NCBI GenBank assembly: GCA_003250275.1
Contig: QKGW01000194.1
Location: 1 to 8,764, forward strand
Origin: Alphaproteobacteria bacterium
GTDB lineage: Bacteria; Pseudomonadota; Alphaproteobacteria; Rhodospirillales; Rhodospirillaceae
Length of the DNA: 8,764 nucleotides
Reading direction: 5' to 3'
The notes under the pieces are model-generated. The model did not search any database. It had not been told where the DNA came from and worked only from the letters and a program-made list of their open reading frames with translations. This document shows, one piece after another, positions 1 through 6,087 of the stretch (its first letter is position 1; each line of letters opens with the position of its first letter). Both the position numbers and the translations under genes were made by a program.

Positions 1-45
1 GTGCTTAAATAATAGTCCACAGGATGTGGGCGATCTGGAGGGATC

Positions 46-516
46 ATGACGCCAGAAGAATTCAAGGCGTTGCTCGATACCTACGGTGCCGCTCTGACGC
101 GCTGGCCGCATGGCCGGCGGCAGTCGGCGCAGCGGTTGTTGGCGGAGTCCGGGGTGGCGCGCGATGCGTTCGCCGCGGCGCAGGAGTTCGACGATCTTCT
201 TGCCGTGCGGGAGCCATCTTTGGATGGAGCGGCCCGGCAGCGCCTGACCGACGCGATCCTCGACAATCTTCCCGAAGACCCGATGCCGCGCCAGACCCGC
301 GCCGCGCAGCCCGTCCGGCAGACCGTGCGGCCGACGCCGCGGCCGAACCTCGGCATCGGCGCGCTGGTGTTGCGTCCGCTCGCGCCCCTGTGGGTCGGTT
401 GCCTCGGTATGGGGTTGGCCGTCGGTATCGCGATCTACGCGGCGCAGCCGCACTCCGTCGCCCCGGCGCAGGCCGAGAGCGGCTTGATCGAAACCTGGGC
501 GATGTACGGGCACTGA
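46..516 (+). CDS. Small single-span membrane protein of the 'RWP' type, possibly anti-sigma-like
   Basis: Function is not known. The 156-residue protein has a soluble, charged N-terminal part (about residues 1-78), a proline/arginine-rich linker (79-100) and one hydrophobic span at about 113-133, followed by a short tail of about 23 residues. The N-terminus (MTPEEFKALLDTYG, then RWP at 19-21, a GRR pair and an LLAES/AR segment) resembles small alphaproteobacterial proteins that often sit between an ECF sigma factor gene and a periplasmic heavy-metal-sensor gene. That is recalled knowledge, not a search. The gene order here fits, because the sensor-like gene follows after 21 bases. By inference the N-terminal part is cytoplasmic and the tail periplasmic, as in an anti-sigma factor, but no zinc-binding HxxxCxxC motif is present. 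The ATG is supported by GGAGGG at 37-42, three bases upstream. Confidence 0.8.
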   Translation: MTPEEFKALLDTYGAALTRWPHGRRQSAQRLLAESGVARDAFAAAQEFDDLLAVREPSLDGAARQRLTDAILDNLPEDPMPRQTRAAQPVRQTVRPTPRPNLGIGALVLRPLAPLWVGCLGMGLAVGIAIYAAQPHSVAPAQAESGLIETWAMYGH

Positions 517-537
517 GCCCGACGGGAGCATTGTGCG

Positions 538-999
538 ATGCGGCGATGGTTGATCGGTTCGCTGGCGCTGAACGTCCTGCTCGTCGGGATCGGCGGCGGC
601 TTTCTGTTCGGGGCGTTGCTGCGTCCGCAGCCGCTGACGCCGATGCCGCCGCCGCCCGGCGTGCAGCGCGACCTCGTCGCCGCGGTCGACGCCGGGCTCA
701 CCGGCGAGGCGCGCGAACGCGCCCGCGAGGTGGTGAAGCGCAACATGCTGCCGCCGCCGCCGATGCCGATGCCCCGCGCCGAGGATCTGCTCGGCCGCTT
801 CGTCGACGGCGAGGTGCCGAAGACGCCCGATTTTCTCGATCCGGCGATGGAGGCGCGGCGCAAGAAGGATGCCGAGGGGGTGCGCAAGACCTTCGCCGAA
901 CTCGCCGACGTTCTCGACCGCGATCAACGTCAGGCGCTCGCCGACGCCCTCGCCGCCCGCATCGGCGAAGTGCGCGCCTGCATCGACGGTTCCCGCTGA
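538..999 (+). CDS. Periplasmic heavy-metal-sensor-like protein (Spy/CpxP/CnrX-type helical hairpin)
   Basis: This 153-residue protein has an N-terminal hydrophobic segment (about 5-27) with no clear cleavage site, so it is probably a membrane-anchored periplasmic protein. A proline-rich stretch follows (32-41), then two helical segments. Each contains an LTxxQR-like element of the Spy/CpxP/metal-resistance superfamily: LTGEARERA at 54-62 and LDRDQRQAL at 126-134. Family members sense metals or envelope stress or act as chaperones, often by controlling an ECF sigma factor or a two-component system. The region between the elements has a Met/Pro-rich patch (residues 69-79) and the protein contains no histidine, so classical His ligands are missing. 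One cysteine lies near the C-terminus (C148). The start is supported by GGGAG at 524-528, nine bases upstream. It probably shares a transcript with the preceding gene. Family assignment is fairly good; metal sensing is inferred. Confidence 0.75.
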   Translation: MRRWLIGSLALNVLLVGIGGGFLFGALLRPQPLTPMPPPPGVQRDLVAAVDAGLTGEARERAREVVKRNMLPPPPMPMPRAEDLLGRFVDGEVPKTPDFLDPAMEARRKKDAEGVRKTFAELADVLDRDQRQALADALAARIGEVRACIDGSR

Positions 1000-1003
1000 T
1001 CCC

Positions 1004-1086
1004 GCGACACTTTGATACAGTTTTCCAGGGGTTGCGACACGCGCACGCGACAATTGCGGCGTAGGGTCGGGACAGTACCGGACTGT
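1004..1086 (+). promoter_or_regulatory. Intergenic region with repeated GCGACA words and an inverted repeat, possible control region of the efflux operon
   Basis: The 100-base gap before the efflux operon is less GC-rich than the genes. GCGACAC occurs at 1004-1010 and 1034-1040, 30 bases apart, and GCGACA again at 1047-1052. A five-base inverted repeat, ACAGT at 1072-1076 and ACTGT at 1082-1086, lies just before the ribosome-binding site. I see no convincing sigma-70 or ECF-type promoter: the best -10-like word is GACAAT at 1049-1054, without a matching -35. The repeats could be regulator sites, but this is only a pattern. Confidence 0.25.
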
Positions 1087-1090
1087 GCGG

Positions 1091-1102
1091 GGAGGGATCG
1101 TG
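1091..1102 (+). promoter_or_regulatory. Ribosome-binding site that fixes the GTG start of the adaptor gene
   Basis: GGAGGG at 1091-1096 stands three bases before the GTG at 1100. The same arrangement (GGAGGG, ATC, start codon) is found before the first gene at 37-48, which supports this start. The alternative in-frame GTG at 1085 has no Shine-Dalgarno word and would place the ribosome-binding site inside the coding region. Confidence 0.65.
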
Positions 1103-2335
1103 AAACGTTCGTGGATATCACGGCTGGGCTGGCGCGCCGGCATCGCGGCGGTGCTCGTCGCCGCGCTCGGCGGCGCCGCGGCCTGGTGGCTGCGCGGCGA
1201 TACCCCGCCGCCGCCGACCGTGGCGGTGACGCAGGGCGACATCGCCGAAACCGTGCTCGCCGACGGCGAGATCGAGGCCAAGCGCCAAGTCACCGTCGGC
1301 GCGCAGGTGTCCGGCCGCATCGTCTCGCTCAAGGTCGAACTCGGCGACGAAGTCGAGGAAGGCCAGCTCGTCGCCGAAATCGATTCCCTCACCCAGCAGA
1401 ACGCCCTGCGCAACGCCGAGGCCAACCTCGCGCTGGTCCAGGCCGAGCGCACCGCCAAGATTGCCTCGCTCGCGCAGGCGCGCCTCGCCTTCACCCGCCA
1501 GACCCGCCTGCTCAAGCAGGACGCCGGGTCGCGCGAGGATTACGAGACCGCCGAGGCCAATCTCAAGGTGTTGGAGGCCGACGTCGCCGCCCTCGACGCG
1601 CAGATCGAGCAGGCGAAGATTTCGGTCGACACCGCCAAGGTCAACCTCGGCTACACCCGCATCACCGCGCCGATCTCGGGCACCGTCGTCGCCCTGCCGG
1701 TCGACGAGGGGCAGACCGTCAACGCCAACCAGACCGCGCCGACGCTGATGAAAATCGCCCAGCTCGGGGTGATGACGGTGCGCGCCGAGGTCTCGGAGGC
1801 GGACATCACCCGCGTCACCCCCGGCCAGCAGGTGAGCTTCACCATTCTCGGCGATCTCGACCATCCCTACCGCGCCCGCGTGCGCGCGATCGAGCCCGCG
1901 CCCGAGAGCTTCAACACCTCGACGAGCACCTCCTCGTCGTCGAGTTCCTCGTCGTCCTCGTCGTCGTCCTCGTCGTCGAGTGCGGCGATCTACTACAACG
2001 CCCTGTTCGACGCCGACAATCCCGACCGCCGCCTGCGCATCTCGATGACCGCGCAGGTGCAGATCATCGTCTCCGAGGCCAAGGACGCGGTGATCGTGCC
2101 GTCGTCGGTGCTCGGCGCGGCGGGGCGCGACGGCGCCTACGCGGTCGAGGTGATGAAGGAAAACGGCGGCACCGAAACCCGCCACGTGCGCGTCGGCATC
2201 AACAACAACGTCCAGGCCGAGGTGCTCGAAGGCCTCGCCCCCGGTGAACGGGTGGTGAGCACGCGCGCCGTCGCCGCCGCGGCGGCTTCCACTACGTCCA
2301 CGCGCCGCCCGCCGATGGGACGGCTGATGCGATGA
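1100..2335 (+). CDS. macA: MacA-type periplasmic adaptor (membrane fusion protein) of an ABC efflux pump
   Basis: This adaptor links the inner-membrane MacB to the outer-membrane channel. The 411-residue protein has an N-terminal membrane anchor (about 12-31) and a split biotinyl-lipoyl-like domain: VTVGAQVSGRI at 65-74 and the returning half YTRITAPISGTV at 185-196. Between them is a long alpha-helical hairpin (about 98-182). Its tip carries the TolC-docking pattern R136-L137, S144, D147, equivalent to the RLxxxxxxSxxD tip of MacA. The beta-barrel and membrane-proximal parts follow (MTVRAEVSEADI at 225-236; ISMTAQV, encoded at about 2039-2059). An insert of TSTST plus 17 serines sits where E. 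coli MacA passes directly from a PTPEKVND-like segment to AIFYYARFE. This accounts for much of the extra length over E. coli MacA (about 371 residues). The stop overlaps the macB start (ATGA). GTG at 1100 was chosen for its ribosome-binding site. Confidence 0.9.
   Translation: MKRSWISRLGWRAGIAAVLVAALGGAAAWWLRGDTPPPPTVAVTQGDIAETVLADGEIEAKRQVTVGAQVSGRIVSLKVELGDEVEEGQLVAEIDSLTQQNALRNAEANLALVQAERTAKIASLAQARLAFTRQTRLLKQDAGSREDYETAEANLKVLEADVAALDAQIEQAKISVDTAKVNLGYTRITAPISGTVVALPVDEGQTVNANQTAPTLMKIAQLGVMTVRAEVSEADITRVTPGQQVSFTILGDLDHPYRARVRAIEPAPESFNTSTSTSSSSSSSSSSSSSSSSSAAIYYNALFDADNPDRRLRISMTAQVQIIVSEAKDAVIVPSSVLGAAGRDGAYAVEVMKENGGTETRHVRVGINNNVQAEVLEGLAPGERVVSTRAVAAAAASTTSTRRPPMGRLMR
1916..1981 (+). 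repeat. Imperfect TCC/TCG triplet repeat encoding a poly-serine tract in the adaptor
   Basis: The bases encode TSTST and then 17 consecutive serines (residues 278-294 from the GTG at 1100). The serine codons are TCC, TCG and two AGT. Several copies follow a 12-base unit, TCC-TCG-TCG-TCG, and the two AGT codons each end a TCG-TCG-TCG run (1943-1945 and 1979-1981). Triplet slippage would change the tract length without breaking the frame. The mix of codons shows it is not a recent pure-triplet expansion. Confidence 0.9.
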
Positions 2336-4275
2336 GCGCGCCGCTGCTGTCGTTGCGCGGCGTCTGGCGCGAGTATCCCTCGGGCGGCGAGACGATCGCC
2401 GCGCTCAAGGGGCTCGACCTCGAAATCCGCGCGGGCGAGATGGTCGCGATCATCGGCGTCTCGGGGTCGGGCAAGTCGACGTTGATGAACATCCTCGGCT
2501 GCCTCGACCGCCCGACGAAGGGCGTCTACGCGGTCGCCGGGCACGACACCCGCGAGCTTTCGCCCGACGCCCTCGCGGCGCTGCGGCGCGAGCATTTCGG
2601 CTTCATCTTCCAGCGCTACCATCTGCTCTCGATCCTCGATGCGGTCGGCAACGTCGAGGTCCCCGCGACCTACGCCGGGCAGCCGCGCGCCGAGCGCCGC
2701 GAACGCGCGCAGGCGCTGCTCGAACGCCTCGGCCTCGGCGACCGCCTCGACCACACCCCGGCGCAGCTTTCGGGCGGCCAGCAGCAGCGCGTCTCGGTGG
2801 CGCGCGCGCTGATGAACGGCGGCCGGGTGATCCTCGCCGACGAGCCCACCGGCGCGCTCGACCGCAAGAGCGGCGAGGACATGCTCGCGCTCCTCAAGGA
2901 GCTGCACGCCGAAGGCCACACCATCATCATCGTCACCCACGACCCCTCGGTCGCGGCCCACGCCGAGCGGATCATCGAAATCAGCGACGGCGAGATCCTG
3001 TCCGACAGCCGCACCGGCGGCGACGCCCGCGAGACCGCGGTGCTCGACGTCGGCGAGCCGCCCGCCGCCGACTGGGCGGCGCTCTGGGGGCGCGGCACCG
3101 AGGCGCTCAGAATGGCGGTGCTGTCGATGGCGGCGCACCGCCTGCGCACCTTCCTCACCATGCTCGGCATCATCATCGGCATCGCCGCGGTGGTTTCGGT
3201 GGTGGCGCTCGGCGAGGGGTCGCGCCAGCGCATCCTCAAGGACATCTCGTCGATCGGCACCAACACCATCGACATCATGCCCGGCCGCGATTTCGGCGAC
3301 GAACGCTCGGGCCGCATCCGCACCCTCACGCCGCGCGACGCCGCCGCGCTCGCGCTCGAGGACTACGTCGATTCGGTCACGCCGCAGGTGTCCTCGACGC
3401 GCAGCCTGCGCTACCGCAACGTCTCGCTCTCGGGCACGGTGGCGGGGGTCGGGCCGGAGTATTTCCGCGTGCGCGGCTACGAACTCGCGCGCGGGATGTT
3501 CTTCACCGATGCGAGCGTGCGCCGCCAGGCGCAGGAAGCGGTGATCGACAACAACACCCTCAGCAAGCTGTTCGCGCCCGGCGTCGATCCGATCGGCCAG
3601 GTGATCCTCCTCGGCGACGTGCCGGTGCGGGTGATCGGCGTGACCGAGCCGCGCACCGCCGCCTTCGGCAACCCGGATACGCTCTACGTGTGGATCCCCT
3701 ACACCACGGCGATGAACCGCGTGCTCGGGCAGAACTATCTGCAGCGCATCACCGTGCGCGTCGCCGACAGTACCTCGACCGACGTCGCCGAGGGCCGCAT
3801 CGTCGACCTGATGCAGCGGCGTCACCGCACCAAGGATTTCTTCGTCATCAACACCGACACCATCCGCCAGACGATCAACAAGACCACCGCGACGATGACC
3901 CTGCTGATTTCCGCAATCGCGCTGATCTCGCTGGTGGTCGGCGGCATTGGGGTGATGAACATCATGCTCGTCTCGGTCACCGAGCGCACCCGCGAGATCG
4001 GCGTGCGCATGGCGGTGGGCGCGCGGCGCTCGGACATCATGCAGCAGTTCCTCATCGAGGCGGTGCTGGTGTGCCTGCTCGGCGGCGTGCTCGGCATCGC
4101 GCTCGCGCTCGGCATCGTCGAGGTGGTCGGCGGCGACACCGTGCCGATGGTGATTTCGGGCTGGTCGGTCGCCGCCGCGTTCGGCTGCTCGACGGTGATC
4201 GGCGTGGCTTTCGGTTTCTTCCCGGCGCGCAACGCGGCGCGCCTCGACCCCGTGGAGGCATTGGCGCGCGAATGA
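2332..4275 (+). CDS. macB: MacB-type ABC exporter: fused ATPase and permease
   Basis: The 647-residue protein has the full MacB layout and matches the usual family length (about 648). The ATPase domain comes first: Walker A GVSGSGKST at 42-50, Q-loop FQ at 93-94, signature LSGGQQQR at 146-153, Walker B VILADEP at 166-172 with catalytic E171, and H-loop H203. A linker leads to the first membrane span (about 272-293). A large periplasmic domain of about 220 residues follows, then three C-terminal spans (about 521-545, 572-598 and 609-630). The conserved TERTREIGVRMAVGA segment is at 550-564 and the ending is PARNAARLDPVEALARE. MacB is a mechanotransmission pump that drives efflux of macrolides, lipopeptides, toxins or siderophores through an adaptor and TolC-like channel. 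The substrate cannot be read from sequence. Both neighbours overlap it by four bases (ATGA), implying translational coupling. All catalytic residues are present. Confidence 0.95.
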   Translation: MSAPLLSLRGVWREYPSGGETIAALKGLDLEIRAGEMVAIIGVSGSGKSTLMNILGCLDRPTKGVYAVAGHDTRELSPDALAALRREHFGFIFQRYHLLSILDAVGNVEVPATYAGQPRAERRERAQALLERLGLGDRLDHTPAQLSGGQQQRVSVARALMNGGRVILADEPTGALDRKSGEDMLALLKELHAEGHTIIIVTHDPSVAAHAERIIEISDGEILSDSRTGGDARETAVLDVGEPPAADWAALWGRGTEALRMAVLSMAAHRLRTFLTMLGIIIGIAAVVSVVALGEGSRQRILKDISSIGTNTIDIMPGRDFGDERSGRIRTLTPRDAAALALEDYVDSVTPQVSSTRSLRYRNVSLSGTVAGVGPEYFRVRGYELARGMFFTDASVRRQAQEAVIDNNTLSKLFAPGVDPIGQVILLGDVPVRVIGVTEPRTAAFGNPDTLYVWIPYTTAMNRVLGQNYLQRITVRVADSTSTDVAEGRIVDLMQRRHRTKDFFVINTDTIRQTINKTTATMTLLISAIALISLVVGGIGVMNIMLVSVTERTREIGVRMAVGARRSDIMQQFLIEAVLVCLLGGVLGIALALGIVEVVGGDTVPMVISGWSVAAAFGCSTVIGVAFGFFPARNAARLDPVEALARE

Positions 4276-5672
4276 CACCGTCCCGCTTCCTCGCTTTCGG
4301 TCTTGCCGCCGTGCTTTCCGGCTGCGGCCTGATGGACAGCGAGTACACCCGCCCGGAGATGACCGTCCCCGCCGCCTATGCGCGCGCCGACGCTGCGCCG
4401 CGCCGCGTCGCCGACGACTGGTGGCGCGACTTCGGCGACGCCGACCTCGACCGCCTCGTCGCCCGCGCCCTCGCGCGCAACAACGACCTCACCGTGTCGG
4501 TCGAGACGGTGCGCCGCGCCCGCCTGCTCGCCGGGCTCGCGCAGGGCGACCTCTACCCGAGCGTCAGCGCGAGCGGCGCAATCAGCCGCACCCGCACGCT
4601 CTCCTCGCCGCGCGAGACCGGCCGCGCCGCCGAGGCGACCCTCGGAGTCGACTGGAACCCGGACCCGTGGAACGCGCTCGGCCGCACCCGCGACGCCGCC
4701 GCGCTCGAAGCCCAGGCGAGCTACGCCGATCTCGACGAGGCGGCGCGCGCGCTCGCCGCCACCGTCGCCGATCTCTACTGGCAGCTTCTCTACACCCGCG
4801 AGCGCATCGCGATGAGCGGCGAGAGCATCGCCTATGCGCGCCGCACCTACGAACTCACCCAGTCGCGTTACGCCGCCGGGGCGGTCTCGTCGCTCGACGT
4901 GCTCGAAGCCGAGCAGGCGCTGCGTACCCAGGAGGCGGCGGACACCGAATACCGCCAGAGCCTGGTCGAGACCGAGAACGCGCTCGCGATCCTCTTCGAC
5001 GGTCCGCCCGCGCCCGCGGACGCGCCGCGCGCGACCCTGCCCGCCGCCGATCCGCCCGCCGTCGACGCGGGCCTGCCCGCCGAATTGCTGGAGCGGCGCG
5101 CCGATCTCCGGGCCGCCGAGGCACGGCTCGCCGCGAACCTCGCCACCGTCGACGCGACCGAGGCGTCGTATCTGCCGAGCCTCAGCCTCACCGGCTCGCT
5201 CGGGTCGAGTTCGGTGGCGCTCACCGACGTGCTGCAGAACCCGGTGGCGGCGCTCGGGGCCGGTCTCGCGTTGCCGTTCCTCAATTGGCACGAGATGCGG
5301 CGCAACGTCGCGGTTTCGGAATCCGATTACCGCGCCGCGATCGCGAGCTTCCGCCAGACCCTCTACACCGCGCTCGCCGACGTCGAGAACGCGCTCTCCG
5401 CCCGCCGCCAACTGACCGAGCGCCACGCCCGCCTGTTGCGCGCGGTGGAGACGGCGCAGCAGGTCGAGCGCCTCTACGAAACCCGCTACCGCGCCGGCGC
5501 GGTGGACCTGCAATCGTGGCTCGACGCGCAGGAAAAGCGCCGCACCGCCGAGGCGTCGCTGCTCGCCAACCAGCTCGACCGCTACACCGCGCAGGTCAAC
5601 CTCTACCGTGCCCTGGGCGGCGGCGCGACCCTGCCGGAAGCCCGCGTAAAGGCCGCCGCGGACGTCCCGTGA
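4272..5672 (+). CDS. Outer-membrane efflux channel lipoprotein, NodT/RND-OMF family (TolC-like)
   Basis: This 466-residue protein is the outer-membrane channel of the pump. It begins with a lipoprotein signal peptide and lipobox LSGC (residues 15-18, lipidated C18), followed by the family-typical SEYTRPEM segment. Two TolC-type repeats are visible. The equivalent helical motifs are RYAAGAVSSLDVLEAEQAL at 199-217 and RYRAGAVDLQSWLDAQ at 405-420. The NodT hallmark LPAELLERRADLRAAEARL is at 268-286, SYLPSLSLTGSLG at 299-311, and the C-terminal ALGGG is at 447-451. The ATG at 4272 overlaps the macB stop and gives an ideal signal peptide. An open reading frame continues upstream within macB, but that is only the overlapping frame. 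Being a lipoprotein, it resembles the CusC/OprM type more than soluble-signal TolC. The match to MacA/MacB is inferred from the operon. Confidence 0.93.
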   Translation: MTPSRFLAFGLAAVLSGCGLMDSEYTRPEMTVPAAYARADAAPRRVADDWWRDFGDADLDRLVARALARNNDLTVSVETVRRARLLAGLAQGDLYPSVSASGAISRTRTLSSPRETGRAAEATLGVDWNPDPWNALGRTRDAAALEAQASYADLDEAARALAATVADLYWQLLYTRERIAMSGESIAYARRTYELTQSRYAAGAVSSLDVLEAEQALRTQEAADTEYRQSLVETENALAILFDGPPAPADAPRATLPAADPPAVDAGLPAELLERRADLRAAEARLAANLATVDATEASYLPSLSLTGSLGSSSVALTDVLQNPVAALGAGLALPFLNWHEMRRNVAVSESDYRAAIASFRQTLYTALADVENALSARRQLTERHARLLRAVETAQQVERLYETRYRAGAVDLQSWLDAQEKRRTAEASLLANQLDRYTAQVNLYRALGGGATLPEARVKAAADVP

Positions 5673-5675
5673 CAG

Positions 5676-5700
5676 CGATATATCGTTGAATTATATAGCG
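5676..5700 (+). promoter_or_regulatory. Mo-box: putative ModE/MopA/MopB-type operator upstream of mop
   Basis: The half-sites CGATATAT (5676-5683) and ATATAGCG (5693-5700) form a dyad separated by nine bases. Each matches CGNTATAT, the half-site typical of molybdate-responsive ModE-family regulators. As I recall it, the E. coli modA site is one base shorter overall. The stretch is strikingly AT-rich in a GC-rich window and lies upstream of a molybdate-binding protein gene, which strengthens the call. The left half is part of a perfect ten-base palindrome (5676-5685). A run of five T follows at 5701-5705, so a weak terminator for the efflux operon is an alternative or added role, although the stem would contain a mismatch. 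Confidence 0.7.
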
Positions 5701-5719
5701 TTTTTCTGATGGCTTAGGG

Positions 5720-5747
5720 TTGACGCGGGGGCCGGGAGACGCAAAAT
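5720..5747 (+). promoter_or_regulatory. Putative sigma-70-type promoter of mop
   Basis: TTGACG at 5720-5725 (five of six to the -35 consensus) and CAAAAT at 5742-5747 (four of six to the -10) are 16 bases apart. Transcription would start near 5754, about 39 bases before the mop ATG. The Mo-box would then be centred near -66, a usual activator position. This fits activation rather than repression, as is known for the mop gene of Rhodobacter capsulatus. The promoter is predicted from pattern only. Confidence 0.5.
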
Positions 5748-5792
5748 CCTGTGACGCGGCGCCTCCGCCGCAAACCATCAGGGAGACCCACG

Positions 5793-5999
5793 ATGAAGCT
5801 GAGTGCGCGCAACATCCTCGCCGGCAAGGTCGTCGCCGTGACCAAGGGAGCGGTCAACGGCACGGTCAAGATCGAACTCGGCAGCGGCCAGTCGGTCACC
5901 TCGTCGATCACCAACGAGGCGATCGACGATCTCGAAATCAAGGTCGGCGACACCGTTTCCGCGATCATCAAGTCGTCGGACGTGCTGATCGGCAAGTGA
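5793..5999 (+). CDS. mop: Mop molbindin: small cytoplasmic molybdate/tungstate-binding protein
   Basis: This 68-residue protein is a single Mop (TOBE-type) domain, the same size as clostridial MopII (about 68 residues). Conserved features are SARNILAGKV at 4-13, GAVNGTVKIEL at 19-29, SSIT at 37-40, the IDDLEIKVGD segment at 44-53, and the final AIIKSSDVLIGK at 57-68. Molbindins assemble as hexamers (trimers of dimers) that bind molybdate or tungstate between subunits, and they are thought to store or buffer the oxyanion for cofactor synthesis. No signal peptide is present, so it is cytoplasmic. The ATG has GGGAG at 5781-5785, seven bases upstream. An in-frame GTG at 5751 would add 14 residues foreign to the family. 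It lies 120 bases after the efflux operon, behind its own Mo-box and promoter. Confidence 0.93.
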   Translation: MKLSARNILAGKVVAVTKGAVNGTVKIELGSGQSVTSSITNEAIDDLEIKVGDTVSAIIKSSDVLIGK

Positions 6000-6087
6000 T
6001 CGGGGTGCGGGGGCGTCCCACCTCTTGCGGTGCGGCGTCCGCCGGGTAGACTGGAACCGAATTCATCCATCTCCCGAGGAGGCCGCC

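Noticed and set aside
2..49. Frame open from the left edge to a TGA overlapping the first ATG, as the tail of an upstream gene
   Set aside because: Only 15 codons are visible, several are rare for such a GC-rich genome (TTA, AAT, AAT), and the first 20 bases look intergenic. An upstream sigma factor gene cannot be judged from this.
1085..1099. Earlier GTG start for the adaptor
   Set aside because: It has no ribosome-binding site, and the strong GGAGGG would then lie inside the gene; GTG at 1100 fits better.
1931..1981. Poly-serine tract as a CRISPR-like or mobile repeat
   Set aside because: It is an in-frame triplet microsatellite within macA, with no spacers or flanking duplications.
1012..2247. 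411-codon plus-strand open frame overlapping the adaptor gene
   Set aside because: The product is almost wholly Arg/Ala/Gly, a frame-shifted reading of macA.
2137..4278. 713-codon open frame on the minus strand opposite macB
   Set aside because: It is the His/Arg/Asp-rich shadow of a clear MacB gene with all ABC motifs. GC-rich DNA often lacks stops in this antisense frame.
3822..5513. 563-codon open frame on the minus strand opposite the channel gene
   Set aside because: It has shadow composition, no recognisable domain, and covers parts of two well-supported genes.
5751..5792. N-terminal extension of Mop from a GTG
   Set aside because: The added Arg-rich residues are foreign to the family, and the ATG at 5793 has its own ribosome-binding site and gives the normal 68-residue length.
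6004..6022. GC-rich bulged hairpin after mop as a terminator
   Set aside because: The stem is interrupted (GGT-GC-GGG with CCCACC) and has no T-run; it is not distinguishable from background in such GC-rich DNA.
6025..6052. TTGCGG-N16-TAGACT as a promoter for the nitroreductase operon
   Set aside because: Matches are only three and four of six, too weak to list as a feature.
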